A stretch of 64,000 bases of DNA, taken from NCBI GenBank assembly GCA_902574355.1, contig CACGNN010000001.1:62001-126000 (forward strand), in the 5' to 3' direction. The stretch is from an uncultured SAR86 cluster bacterium. Lineage in GTDB: Bacteria; Pseudomonadota; Gammaproteobacteria; Magnimaribacterales; Magnimaribacteraceae. The notes below the pieces were generated by a model, which was not told the origin of the DNA, did no database searches, and saw only the letters and a program-made list of their open reading frames with translations. The position numbers were made by a program, and so were the translations under genes. Within the stretch, counting starts at the first letter, position 1. Every line of letters starts with the position of its first letter. This document shows positions 1-8,850 of this stretch, piece after piece.

Positions 1-88
1 ATATGCTGATTGTTCCTGTTCCAGTTCTATCCTCTTTTTTAGTTCCTTTAGATTTTATTTCTGTAAGTAGATTTAAATATTGTTCCAT
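1..88 (-). CDS. thyA: Thymidylate synthase, N-terminal fragment cut by window edge
   Basis: Only the first 29 codons are in the window. They translate to MEQYLNLLTEIKSKG followed by TKKEDRTGTGTISI; the DRTGTGT motif with its folate/dUMP-binding arginine is diagnostic of the ThyA N-terminus. The enzyme makes dTMP from dUMP with methylene-tetrahydrofolate in the cytoplasm. The ATG at 88-86 lies 4 bases after the lgt stop on the same strand, the lgt-thyA pairing usual in gammaproteobacteria, so the two are probably co-transcribed. The rest of the gene lies left of base 1. Confidence 0.9.
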   Translation of the reverse strand, partial: MEQYLNLLTEIKSKGTKKEDRTGTGTISI

Positions 89-92
89 TAAT

Positions 93-860
93 TCATGTAA
101 TTTTTCTGTATGAATAATAAATTAGAAGGACACCAATTACTATCATTGGCAGACAAAGAAGTTGCCCTCTTGTAAGAATTTCAAAAATAAATCCTATATG
201 TTGATCCGGTGTTCTAAAGAATTCAGAGAAGAATCTAATGACTCCGTATCCTAAAAGGAAATGTCCAGAAATGTTCATTCTAGGTTTTGAATTCCTTGAG
301 ATAAGAAGCATATAAATAAAAAGCACTATGCCTTCTCCAAAAGCTTGGTATAACTGAGATGGATGTCTTGTAAGTCCTAATGGATCGGAAGGAAATATAA
401 CTCCCCAACTTATATCAGTTGGCCTGCCTAGAAGTTCTGAATTCATAAAGTTTCCCAATCTTACAAATCCTAGGCCTGGAGGCACAAATGGAGCCACTCT
501 GTCCATCAACCAAAAGAATTGAACTCCCCAACTTCTTGATAGCCAGAAGCAAGCAATTAAAACTCCCAGAAGCCCTCCATGAAATGACAATCCTCCTTGC
601 CAAATAAAGAAAATAGATAAAGGATTAGATATAAATTGTTCTATAGAGTAGAAGAAAACATAACCTGCTCTTCCACCTAATATGGCTCCTAGAAGGCTAT
701 AAAACATTAGGTCACTGATTTGATCTGTATTTAAATCCTTTTGATATCTTTTGATTAAGAAGTAGATGGTTGAAAAGGCAGCTAGCCATGTCAGGCCATA
801 CCATCTAATTGCTAATGGTCCTAATTGTATTGCGATAGGGTCTAATTCAGGAATTAACAT
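93..860 (-). CDS. lgt: Prolipoprotein diacylglyceryl transferase
   Basis: Inner-membrane enzyme that moves diacylglycerol from phosphatidylglycerol to the lipobox cysteine of prolipoproteins, the first step of lipoprotein maturation. At 255 aa it is near family length, with several hydrophobic segments. Visible family motifs are HGG at residues 94-96, the Lgt signature RLGNFMNSE at 134-142 and RHPSQLYQA at 165-173. The start codon overlaps the stop of the upstream symporter by one base (TAATG), implying translational coupling, and thyA follows after 4 bases. A substrate, a small lipoprotein, is predicted in this window near 23.1-23.4 kb. Confidence 0.96.
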   Translation of the reverse strand: MLIPELDPIAIQLGPLAIRWYGLTWLAAFSTIYFLIKRYQKDLNTDQISDLMFYSLLGAILGGRAGYVFFYSIEQFISNPLSIFFIWQGGLSFHGGLLGVLIACFWLSRSWGVQFFWLMDRVAPFVPPGLGFVRLGNFMNSELLGRPTDISWGVIFPSDPLGLTRHPSQLYQAFGEGIVLFIYMLLISRNSKPRMNISGHFLLGYGVIRFFSEFFRTPDQHIGFIFEILTRGQLLCLPMIVIGVLLIYYSYRKIT

Positions 861-2608
861 TATGGCTGCCTTATTTCATCCACCATATCAAAAACTTCTT
901 TTGGCGGAGGTCTGGTAAAAATTGAAATACTTAATGAGAGTGTAAAGTTCAAGATCATTCCAATACAGCCAATTCCCTCAGGCGAGATACCTAAGAACCA
1001 TGAGTCTGAATTATTTATATCTGGATTAATGAATTTGAAATAAATAATATAAGAAGCAGTAAATAGTAGACCTCCAAGCATGCCGGTAATCGCACCTTCC
1101 TTATTTAGCCTTTTATAGAATATTCCCAGAAAAAGTGCTGGAAAGAATGTTGCTGCAGCGAGTCCAAAGGCAAATGCCACAACCTGTGCTACAAATGCCG
1201 GAGGATAAATGCCAAAAATGCCAGCTATGCCTATTGCAACAGCAGCTGCGATTCTTGCATAGTTGAGTTCCTGTTTTTCGGTAATTTGAGGCATATAGGT
1301 TTTCTTTAAAAGATCATGCGAAACCGATGAAGATATAACTAATAGGAGCCCAGCTGCCGTTGAAAGAGCTGCCGCGAGGCCTCCAGCAGCTACTAAAGCT
1401 ATAACCCAGCCAGGAAGTTGAGCTATTTCAGGGTTTGCTAAAACGATTATATCTCTGTCTATATAAATCTCATTTTCATTAGATAAATTGGGTTCATTTT
1501 CAAGAAGTCTCTGTCCATTAGACCCTCTAAGTTCTTGATATGAGGGTTTTACATTTTCCAGAGCATCCCCAGAGGAGTACTGAATTTTTCCGTCTTGATT
1601 TTTATCCATCCATGCAATTAGGCCTATTTCTTCCCAGTTCTTAAACCAGGACGGTGAAGTGCTATAGGGTTGATCTTGAATCGAATCTATTAAATTCATT
1701 CTTGCAAAAGCAGAAACAGCGGGAGCTGTTGTGTATAAAAGTGCTATAAAAATTAATGCGTAACCAGCTGATTGTCTTGCTGCACCGACACTAGGAACTG
1801 TAAAGAACCTCACTATGACATGCGGCAATCCTGCAGTACCAAACATTAGGGCTGCTGTTATACAAAAAATATCAATATTACTTTTAACATTTTCAGTATA
1901 AGCAATGAAACCTAGATCCTTTGTAACCTGATCTAGTTTATCAAGAAGGTATACTTGACTATCGACTAGAGTGCTTCCAAAGCCAATTTGTGGAATAACT
2001 TCGCCGGTCATCAATATTGAAATAAATATAGCAGGCACTAAGTAGGCAAAAATTAGTACGCAGTATTGAGCTACTTGAGTGTATGTAATGCCTTTCATGC
2101 CTCCTAAAACCGCATAAAAGAAAACTATGGCCATTCCGACTATGACACCTGTATTAATATCAACCTCCAAAAATCTAGAGAAAACTATTCCTACTCCTCT
2201 CATCTGTCCGGCGATATAGGTAAAAGAGATGAATATTAAACATACAACAGCTAATTTTCTTGCTGTCTTGGAATAATAACGTTCACCTATAAAATCGGGG
2301 ACAGTAAATTTTCCAAACTTTCTTAAGTACGGTGCAAGAAGAAGTGCTAGTAAAACATAACCCCCAGTCCAGCCCATTAGATATACTGAGCCATCTTTAC
2401 CCAGGAATGCAATCAAACCAGCCATAGAAAGAAAGGAAGCCGCAGACATCCAATCTGCGGCAGTAGCCATTCCATTTGCCAGTGGATGAACATCTTTACC
2501 AGCTACATAAAAGTCATTTGTTGATCTTGCTCTCGACCATAAAGCAATTCCTATATAAAGAGCAAAGGTAGCACCTACAAAAATATACGTAAGAAGCTGG
2601 GTAGTCAT
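860..2608 (-). CDS. Sodium:solute symporter, VC_2705 subfamily (large subunit)
   Basis: A 582-aa polytopic inner-membrane protein of the SSS family, with many hydrophobic segments and SSS-like stretches such as MATAADWMSAASFLSMAGL near residue 47-65 and LAAALSTAAGLLLVISSSVS in the C-terminal third. A hydrophilic insert of about 90 residues (roughly 305-390) separates two membrane blocks, as in the VC_2705 / acetate-permease-like subfamily. It overlaps the small DUF4212 gene upstream by 4 bases and lgt downstream by one. The pairing with DUF4212 is the main reason for choosing this subfamily over plain ActP. The substrate cannot be read from sequence; short carboxylates such as acetate are only a guess. 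Confidence 0.88.
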   Translation of the reverse strand: MTTQLLTYIFVGATFALYIGIALWSRARSTNDFYVAGKDVHPLANGMATAADWMSAASFLSMAGLIAFLGKDGSVYLMGWTGGYVLLALLLAPYLRKFGKFTVPDFIGERYYSKTARKLAVVCLIFISFTYIAGQMRGVGIVFSRFLEVDINTGVIVGMAIVFFYAVLGGMKGITYTQVAQYCVLIFAYLVPAIFISILMTGEVIPQIGFGSTLVDSQVYLLDKLDQVTKDLGFIAYTENVKSNIDIFCITAALMFGTAGLPHVIVRFFTVPSVGAARQSAGYALIFIALLYTTAPAVSAFARMNLIDSIQDQPYSTSPSWFKNWEEIGLIAWMDKNQDGKIQYSSGDALENVKPSYQELRGSNGQRLLENEPNLSNENEIYIDRDIIVLANPEIAQLPGWVIALVAAGGLAAALSTAAGLLLVISSSVSHDLLKKTYMPQITEKQELNYARIAAAVAIGIAGIFGIYPPAFVAQVVAFAFGLAAATFFPALFLGIFYKRLNKEGAITGMLGGLLFTASYIIYFKFINPDINNSDSWFLGISPEGIGCIGMILNFTLSLSISIFTRPPPKEVFDMVDEIRQP

Positions 2609-2859
2609 TTTTCTTCTTCTGAAAGTTTTTTATCAAGCCTCTTCATCAACCACACATAAAGAAATATGATTATTACAAATATATAAATGCTACCTTGTTG
2701 AGCAAACCAAAACCCTAGTTTAAATCCACCTAATCTTATTTGATCCAAAGTATCGGAGAAGATGATTCCAAATCCAAAGGAAGCAATAAACCAGATTACT
2801 AGAAGTGAAAGAACAATTTTTAAATTTGCCTTCCAATACTGTTGAGTTTTATCTTTCAT
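2605..2859 (-). CDS. Small DUF4212 subunit of sodium:solute symporter
   Basis: An 84-aa protein with two transmembrane segments, about residues 14-34 and 53-71, separated by a loop carrying FKLGFWFAQQGS (46-57), the hallmark of DUF4212 proteins. Members almost always sit directly before an SSS transporter, as here, and are thought to be its accessory subunit. It overlaps the symporter start by 4 bases and begins immediately after the TSUP permease stop. The highly charged C-terminus (KRLDKKLSEEEK) probably faces the cytoplasm. Its biochemical role is not established. Confidence 0.88.
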   Translation of the reverse strand: MKDKTQQYWKANLKIVLSLLVIWFIASFGFGIIFSDTLDQIRLGGFKLGFWFAQQGSIYIFVIIIFLYVWLMKRLDKKLSEEEK

Positions 2860-3645
2860 CTAACGCATCAAGAGGTTCAATGCCATTAGCATAACTAAAA
2901 CGGCAAACCCAATCCTAAGTTTCTTTTGTTTCATTCTGTGAGCTATTTTTACACCATATTTTGCTGTTAGTGAGCTGACTAATCCAACAATTATAGTGGC
3001 AGGTAAATATACGTATCCTATGCTATTTTTAGGGAGATTTATATTTTCATACCCTATGATCATATAAGATAAGGATCCGGCCAAAGCAATAGGTATGCCG
3101 CACGCTGCTGAGGTGCCTATGGCTTTCATCATCAGCAAACCTCTGTGATAGAAATACGGTACTGAAAATATACCTCCTCCGATTCCAAACACTCCCGATA
3201 GCCATCCTATTCCTCCTCCAGCTAATACTGGGCCAATTAAGTTAGTTCTTGGATTCTGGGGCGGTGGAGGGAACTCAAAGATTAATTGAATGGATGCAAC
3301 TACAAGAAATAAGGCAACCAATCCCTGAAGTGTATAACTATCTAAGGCACCAGCTGTGATTCCTCCAAGTGCTGATCCAACTACTATACTTGGCGCTACT
3401 AATTTTATGAGACCCCAATCTACAGCCCCTCTAAAGTTGTGAGAGAAAGTAGAAGATAAGGAGCTAAAGACTATTACTCCAAGCGAACTGCCAAGAACCA
3501 TATGTGATAGAATTTGGTCAGCAAATTGCAGATAAGAGAATATATAGAAGAAAGTTGGAATTATAATTATCCCTCCACCAATACCGAATAAACCAGCCAA
3601 GATGCCAGAGAATGTTCCAAGTAAAAAGTATAATAGAATTTCCAA
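2860..3645 (-). CDS. TSUP-family permease (TauE/SafE)
   Basis: A 261-aa polytopic inner-membrane protein with the two-fold repeat typical of TauE/SafE transporters: GLFGIGGGIIIIPTFF near residue 19-34 and GVFGIGGGIFSVPYF near 151-165. Family members export or import sulfite, sulfonates, sulfoacetate or similar organic anions; the substrate here is unknown. It is the first gene of a tight run TSUP, DUF4212, SSS, lgt, thyA. A TSUP gene just upstream of lgt-thyA is, from memory, also seen in Pseudomonas, so this position is ancestral and the DUF4212/SSS pair looks like an insertion. The promoter must lie in the 41-base divergent gap with the next gene. Confidence 0.9.
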   Translation of the reverse strand: MEILLYFLLGTFSGILAGLFGIGGGIIIIPTFFYIFSYLQFADQILSHMVLGSSLGVIVFSSLSSTFSHNFRGAVDWGLIKLVAPSIVVGSALGGITAGALDSYTLQGLVALFLVVASIQLIFEFPPPPQNPRTNLIGPVLAGGGIGWLSGVFGIGGGIFSVPYFYHRGLLMMKAIGTSAACGIPIALAGSLSYMIIGYENINLPKNSIGYVYLPATIIVGLVSSLTAKYGVKIAHRMKQKKLRIGFAVLVMLMALNLLMR

Positions 3646-3686
3646 ATATCTATTTTAACATCAAGTGTAATTACACTCTCTAATTT

Positions 3687-4460
3687 ATGTGCTTAATCGC
3701 CTTATCTGTTGAAAAAAGTAGAGATTGGAGTGGTAAAGATTCCTATTTTTACAAGATAATTGCAAACCGCGATGAATATCATGAGAGACCAACTAGTGGA
3801 ATGAAATGGTGGTCAAATAATATTGTACTTGCAGGAAGAGATGAAGAGGCTGGAGGAACATGGCTTGGTGTAAGTAAAGAAGGCAAGTTTGGTGCAATTA
3901 CGAACCTTAAAGAAGAAACTGATATCAAGTACTCAAATTCACGTGGATCACTTGTAACGGAATTTTTAGAGTCTCAACTGTCTGCAAAATCTTACCTTGA
4001 AGCACTAGAAGCTAACAAAGAGAATTACGCTGGGTTTAATTTAATTGTTGGAGATAAAAGTGGATTATTTTATTTGTGCAATCGATTGGAAGGTATATTT
4101 TTTATTTCTGAAGGAATCCATGCCCTAGGTAATTTAACTTTAAACTCTTCAACAAAAAAAATTGAGTCAATTAAGAGTGATTTTAATCAAATTCTTCATG
4201 AGGGTTTTACAATAGATAAGGGCCTTCATATTATGAGAAAAGAGTATGGAAATCTTCATGAAAAAACTAAAAAAGAACTGCAAGTTAGGGACGGAGAAGA
4301 AATTCCTTTTAGATTCATAAGATCACCTATATATGGAACTAGATGCACTACAGTATTTATGTCTGATCCATCTGGTTTAATCAATATTTCAGAACTCACT
4401 TATCAGAAAGAGGGTATAGAAGGGACTCGTGTCGATTTCTCTTTCAAAGTAAAAGACTAA
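3687..4460 (+). CDS. NRDE/TANGO2-family protein
   Basis: A 257-aa protein of the NRDE (TANGO2) family, recognised by the N-terminal Met-Cys start MCLIAL and the ANRDEYHERPT motif (NRDE at 27-30), followed by WLGVSKEGKFGAITNL. The exposed Cys2 resembles N-terminal-nucleophile hydrolases, but no reaction is established for bacterial members; eukaryotic TANGO2 has been linked to haem and lipid handling. It is divergent from the TSUP gene and ends in a 4-base stop overlap with rppH on the other strand (CTAA read both ways). Confidence 0.85.
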   Translation: MCLIALSVEKSRDWSGKDSYFYKIIANRDEYHERPTSGMKWWSNNIVLAGRDEEAGGTWLGVSKEGKFGAITNLKEETDIKYSNSRGSLVTEFLESQLSAKSYLEALEANKENYAGFNLIVGDKSGLFYLCNRLEGIFFISEGIHALGNLTLNSSTKKIESIKSDFNQILHEGFTIDKGLHIMRKEYGNLHEKTKKELQVRDGEEIPFRFIRSPIYGTRCTTVFMSDPSGLINISELTYQKEGIEGTRVDFSFKVKD

Positions 4461-4951
4461 TAAGCTCTCATGTGATCTTTATAGAAGGGAAGGAAATCAG
4501 TTAGCACTTGTCTGTAAGCATTTTTCTTAAATTCCACACCTGCCGATACCGGATGCCAGTAACTCGCCCATGTCCAATCTGTAAATTCAATTTGATCGTG
4601 GATAGTTAGATCAATATCATTATCTTGACCTAGAAATTGAGCTAGAAACCATTTCTGAGATTGACCTTTAAATTTTCTGTTTTTAAAAGAAAAATATCGA
4701 GGTATTTTTTCTTTAGGGACGTCGTACTTTATCCACTTTTCATTTTCTTTGATTATCTTGATCTTATCTTTTCCAAGTCCTACTTCCTCATAAGCTTCTC
4801 TGTAGATAGCATTTTTTGGAGTCTCTCCTTCATCTATTCCTCCTTGAGGAAATTGCCATCCATCTCCAGTTTTTCTTTTACACCATAGCAACTGACCTTC
4901 TTTATTAAAAATAATAATGCCAGCATTAGGTCTGTATAATGTCGCTTCCAT
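4457..4951 (-). CDS. rppH: RNA pyrophosphohydrolase (Nudix)
   Basis: Removes pyrophosphate from 5'-triphosphate mRNA ends and so triggers RNase E decay. The 164-aa length, the RppH-type start (YRPNAGIIIFN at 6-16), WQFPQGGIDEGE and a complete Nudix box at residues 37-59 with the REAYEE core all match. It is divergent from the HAD phosphatase next door and convergent with the NRDE gene. In Pseudomonas-type genomes ptsP usually follows rppH; here it does not. The ATG at 4951 leaves 26 bases before the preferred HAD start at 4978. Confidence 0.94.
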   Translation of the reverse strand: MEATLYRPNAGIIIFNKEGQLLWCKRKTGDGWQFPQGGIDEGETPKNAIYREAYEEVGLGKDKIKIIKENEKWIKYDVPKEKIPRYFSFKNRKFKGQSQKWFLAQFLGQDNDIDLTIHDQIEFTDWTWASYWHPVSAGVEFKKNAYRQVLTDFLPFYKDHMRAY

Positions 4952-4977
4952 ACTGCAGTTTTGTTCTGCATATAATA

Positions 4978-5649
4978 ATGAAAAAAAAGAATTTAGCCTT
5001 ATTTGATTTAGATGACACTCTTTTTGATGGAGATACAGAAGGTGAGTGGGTGAAATATATGGATAAGGCTGGACTGATCCAAGACCCTCAATTTTTTAAT
5101 AAAATGGAGAGTTTTGGAAAAAGTTACAGGCAGGGTGATTTAAATGTGAACGAGTATTCAGAGTTCTTACTCAGCCCTTTAGTAGGAAAAAGTCTTAAAG
5201 AATTAGAGGATAAAATCGATATATTTACCTCCGATGTTACAAAAAGGCTTACTGATGAGTTAACTGAAGAATTATTATTAAAACACCGGGACGATACAAA
5301 AATCCTTACATCTGGCTCTTTAACCTTTCTTGTGAGAGTTATCGGCCAAAAAATGGGTATTGAAACTTGTTTTGGTACGGATCCTGAGTATAAAAATAAT
5401 GTTTTTACAGGCAAGGTTGAAGGAAGTCCTAACTTTTCTGAGGAGAAAGTTAGAAGAATCAAGATTTGGATGAAGTCTAACCATTTTGAGAAGGTATTTG
5501 CTTATTCAGATTCTATTCACGATTTACCGTTGCTTGAATTTTCAGATATACCCTCCGCTATAAGCCCTGATAAGAAATTACGTAAAATTGCAGAGGAAAG
5601 AAAGTGGATGGTTGAAGGCAGAAGAAATGCTACTCATAGTCTTCCATAG
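4978..5649 (+). CDS. HAD-superfamily phosphatase (IB, SerB-like)
   Basis: Start chosen at the internal ATG 4978 rather than 4939: the longer form would overlap the rppH coding start and adds 13 residues before the conserved strand. From 4978 the protein is 223 aa. HAD motif I is FDLDDT with Asp10 and Asp12, motif II is LTSGSLTF, and motif IV is AYSDSIHDLPLL. The fold and length match HAD-IB phosphatases such as SerB-like and PhoC-like enzymes next to rppH in many gammaproteobacteria. The substrate is unassigned; a phosphomonoester such as phosphoserine is plausible. The 3' end overlaps gcvP by 20 bases on the opposite strand. Confidence 0.85.
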   Translation: MKKKNLALFDLDDTLFDGDTEGEWVKYMDKAGLIQDPQFFNKMESFGKSYRQGDLNVNEYSEFLLSPLVGKSLKELEDKIDIFTSDVTKRLTDELTEELLLKHRDDTKILTSGSLTFLVRVIGQKMGIETCFGTDPEYKNNVFTGKVEGSPNFSEEKVRRIKIWMKSNHFEKVFAYSDSIHDLPLLEFSDIPSAISPDKKLRKIAEERKWMVEGRRNATHSLP

Positions 5650-8479
5650 AGGGGCAACTACATATCAAATTTCTATCTCCATAAACATTATCAACTCTCC
5701 CTATAGGTGGCCAGTATTTATTTTCATGTAAACCCTTCACAGGTAGGGCAGCTTCAGCTCTTGTATAGGGATGCCCCCATTCTTCTTGTATAAGTGTTTT
5801 TGCACAATGAGGAGAATTTTTTAATAGATTATCTTGTTTAGAAACTTTTCCATCTTCTATATCTTTTATCTCATTTCTAATTGAAATCATTGCATCACAG
5901 AATCTATCTATTTCACTCAGAGATTCACTTTCTGTTGGTTCAATCATTAAAGTGCCCGCTACAGGCCAGGACATTGTTGGAGCATGGAATCCATAATCAA
6001 TCAATCTTTTAGCAATATCCTCTACTTCAACTTCTGCTGTTTCCTTTAATGGACGAACATCAATAATACATTCATGAGCTACTAAATCATTAGAACCTTT
6101 GTATAAGATTTTGTAATGATCTTTTAGCCTGTTAGCTATGTAATTTGTGTTTAGAATTGCCAGTTGAGTTGCTTGAGTCAATCCTTCCGAACCCATCATC
6201 TTCATATACATCCAACTTATTGGCAGTATACTTGCGCTTCCCCAATCTGTACCAGAGACCGGTCCTACAGCTGGGTTATTTTCATCATGATGCGCAGGGA
6301 CAAAATCACTAAGTTTTTCGACAACACCAATTGGTCCAATACCTGGGCCACCGCCTCCATGTGGAATGCAAAAGGTTTTATGAAGATTCAGATGAGAAAC
6401 ATCTCCACCAAAGGATCCCGGATAGCAAATTCCAACCATTGCATTAAAGTTTGCTCCATCAATGTAGACAAAGGCACCTTTTGAATGAATGACATCACAA
6501 ACCTCACTAACATTTGTTTCAAAAACGCCATGTGTTGAAGGATAAGTTATCATAAGAGAAGAAAGATTTTTCTCATGAATCTCTGCTTTTTGTTTTAAAT
6601 CATTAATATCGATATTTCCTTCTTCATCACACTCAACCGGTATGACTTCAAGGCCTACCATTTGAGCTGATGCAGGGTTAGTACCATGTGCAGACTTAGG
6701 TATTAAGCAAATATTTCTATGAGATTCATTATTTTTTTTATGAAATGCATCTATCGCTAAAAGACCGGCATACTCTCCTTGTGATCCCGCATTAGGTTGC
6801 AAAGAAATTTTAGAATATCCAGTAAGGTCAACAAGCATCTTTTCCATATCCTCTATTAACTCTGCGTACCCTTGGAGTTGATCTTTAGGAGCGAATGGAT
6901 GAATTTTTGAAAACTCTGGCCAGCTTACTGGAATCATTTCAGAAGTAGCATTTAGTTTCATAGTACAAGACCCAAGAGGAATCATAGCTCGATCGAGTGC
7001 TATATCTTTGTCGCTTAATTTTCTAATGTATCTTACAAGTTCTGTTTCTGTCCTATACTTTTTAAAAACCTCATGATCTAAGAAGGAAGAAGTTCTTTTT
7101 AGATCCTCAGGGATTGAAGATTCAAAATTTAAATCTAAATCTATTTTTTGATTTGTGAATATTTCTATGACATCTTCTATATCCTTCATAGAAGAAGTCT
7201 CATCTAATGAGATACCTATATGTTCTTCATCTATTTTTCTAAGATTTATATTCTTATTTAAGGAGCGCTTATGTATCTCTTTTGTTTGTTGGCCAGATCT
7301 AATTATTAAGGTATCGAAGAAGTTATCTTCAAGACAGTCTATACCCTTCACTTCGAGATTCTTTTTTAACAAAGAAGTGAGGTAATTAACTTTATTTGCT
7401 ATCTCAATCAGTCCTTCTTTGCCATGATAGATCGAATAAAAACTTGCCATAATGGCCAATAATGCCTGAGCAGTACAGATGTTACTTGTAGCCTTTTCTC
7501 GTCTAATGTGTTGTTCTCTAGTTTGGAGAGCTAATCTGTAGGCAACATCTCCATTGGAATCTACTGATGCTCCAACTATTCTGCCTGGCATGGATCTTTT
7601 CAATTTATCGCTAACTGCCATAAAAGCTGCATGCGGTCCTCCGCATCCTAAAGGTACGCCAAATCTCTGTGAGGACCCAATGACAATATCTGCCCCCATT
7701 TCCCCGGGGGGTTTCAGGATTGTTAATGCCAAAAGATCAGAACCTATAACTGCTAAAGCAGATTGGTCATGGCATGATTTAATATGTTGGCTCATATCAG
7801 TAATTTTTCCGTTTGAACCTGGATACTGAAGGAATGCACCAAAGACCTCATAGCTTGAAAGATCAATAGGGTTCCCAAATATAAGTTTTATACCCAAAGG
7901 CTCGGCTCGAGTTTTGAGAACATTTATTGTATTCTCAAAACTATTCTCATCTACGAAAAAACAGTCAGATTTTGATTTAGATGAGCGCTTCGCTAAAGTC
8001 ATCGCTTCTGCTGCTGCAGTTGCTTCATCAAGTAAAGAGGCATTAGATAATTCCATTGCGGTAAGATCACTAACCATTGTTTGAAAGTTAATTAGAGCTT
8101 CTAATCTTCCTTGAGATATTTCTGGTTGATAGGGTGTATACGAGGTGTACCACCCAGGATTTTCAAAAACATTTCTAAGTATTACAGATGGTGTGAAATT
8201 ATTATAATGACCTTGACCAATAAAACTTTTGAATACCTTATTCTTAGAAGCTATTGCTCTCAACTCTTCCAGAACTTCTTCTTCAGTCTTTTCTTCACCT
8301 ATTTGAACAGCATTTCTTTTGAGGATTGATCCAGGAACTACTGAGTCAATAAAAGAGCTAACAGAGTTGTATCCAAGCTCCTGAAGCATATGATTAATTT
8401 CGGTTTCACCAGAGCCTAGATGGCGTTTTGAAAAGAGATTTATTTTATTTAAATTTTCCAATAATTTTAGTCTTCGCAA
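5630..8479 (-). CDS. gcvP: Glycine dehydrogenase (decarboxylating), P protein
   Basis: The PLP-dependent P protein of the glycine cleavage system releases CO2 from glycine and loads aminomethyl onto lipoyl-GcvH. Up to 949 aa, it is the full fused homodimeric type. The PLP lysine is in NLHKTFCIPHGGGGPG, about residue 700, and RHLGSGETEINHMLQELGY matches the usual N-terminus. The start is uncertain: the longest frame begins at a TTG (8479) inside gcvH, while a second in-frame TTG at 8461 starts 5 bases after the gcvH stop and gives MENLNKINLFSKRHLG, which looks more natural. No ATG is available near the expected start. Last gene of gcvT-gcvH-gcvP. Confidence 0.96.
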   Translation of the reverse strand: MRRLKLLENLNKINLFSKRHLGSGETEINHMLQELGYNSVSSFIDSVVPGSILKRNAVQIGEEKTEEEVLEELRAIASKNKVFKSFIGQGHYNNFTPSVILRNVFENPGWYTSYTPYQPEISQGRLEALINFQTMVSDLTAMELSNASLLDEATAAAEAMTLAKRSSKSKSDCFFVDENSFENTINVLKTRAEPLGIKLIFGNPIDLSSYEVFGAFLQYPGSNGKITDMSQHIKSCHDQSALAVIGSDLLALTILKPPGEMGADIVIGSSQRFGVPLGCGGPHAAFMAVSDKLKRSMPGRIVGASVDSNGDVAYRLALQTREQHIRREKATSNICTAQALLAIMASFYSIYHGKEGLIEIANKVNYLTSLLKKNLEVKGIDCLEDNFFDTLIIRSGQQTKEIHKRSLNKNINLRKIDEEHIGISLDETSSMKDIEDVIEIFTNQKIDLDLNFESSIPEDLKRTSSFLDHEVFKKYRTETELVRYIRKLSDKDIALDRAMIPLGSCTMKLNATSEMIPVSWPEFSKIHPFAPKDQLQGYAELIEDMEKMLVDLTGYSKISLQPNAGSQGEYAGLLAIDAFHKKNNESHRNICLIPKSAHGTNPASAQMVGLEVIPVECDEEGNIDINDLKQKAEIHEKNLSSLMITYPSTHGVFETNVSEVCDVIHSKGAFVYIDGANFNAMVGICYPGSFGGDVSHLNLHKTFCIPHGGGGPGIGPIGVVEKLSDFVPAHHDENNPAVGPVSGTDWGSASILPISWMYMKMMGSEGLTQATQLAILNTNYIANRLKDHYKILYKGSNDLVAHECIIDVRPLKETAEVEVEDIAKRLIDYGFHAPTMSWPVAGTLMIEPTESESLSEIDRFCDAMISIRNEIKDIEDGKVSKQDNLLKNSPHCAKTLIQEEWGHPYTRAEAALPVKGLHENKYWPPIGRVDNVYGDRNLICSCPSMEDYE

Positions 8480-8850
8480 GTATCGTTATATTCTTCTTGT
8501 GTTAGTAAGTCAGCAAATTGAAGATCATCATCAATTTTAATTTTGAAAAACCAACCATCTTCTAATGGAGAATTATTTATTATTTCCGGTTCATCAAGTA
8601 GCTTTTCATTGATCTCAACAACTTCACCAGTAAGAGGTGAATACACATCAGAGGCTGCTTTAACAGATTCCACTATTGCTGACTCTCCCTCAGCTTCTAA
8701 CATATCACCAACATCTGGCAACTCAACAAATACTATATCTCCAAGAAGATCTTGTGCGTGTTCGCTGATACCTACAGTAAGAATTCCGTCTTCATCTATT
8801 CTGCCCCATTCATGACTTGATAAATATCTTACTTCGTTATCTAAACTCAT
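8467..8850 (-). CDS. gcvH: Glycine cleavage system H protein
   Basis: Lipoyl carrier of the glycine cleavage system, shuttling the aminomethyl group between GcvP, GcvT and the L protein. It has 127 aa, the standard size. The lipoylated lysine is Lys64 in ESVKAASDVYSPLTGEV, and RYLSSHEWGRIDEDG at 8-22 is the family N-terminus. It overlaps gcvT by 4 bases (ATGA), and its stop lies just before or within the gcvP start region, so the three genes appear translationally coupled. Confidence 0.97.
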   Translation of the reverse strand: MSLDNEVRYLSSHEWGRIDEDGILTVGISEHAQDLLGDIVFVELPDVGDMLEAEGESAIVESVKAASDVYSPLTGEVVEINEKLLDEPEIINNSPLEDGWFFKIKIDDDLQFADLLTQEEYNDTCED

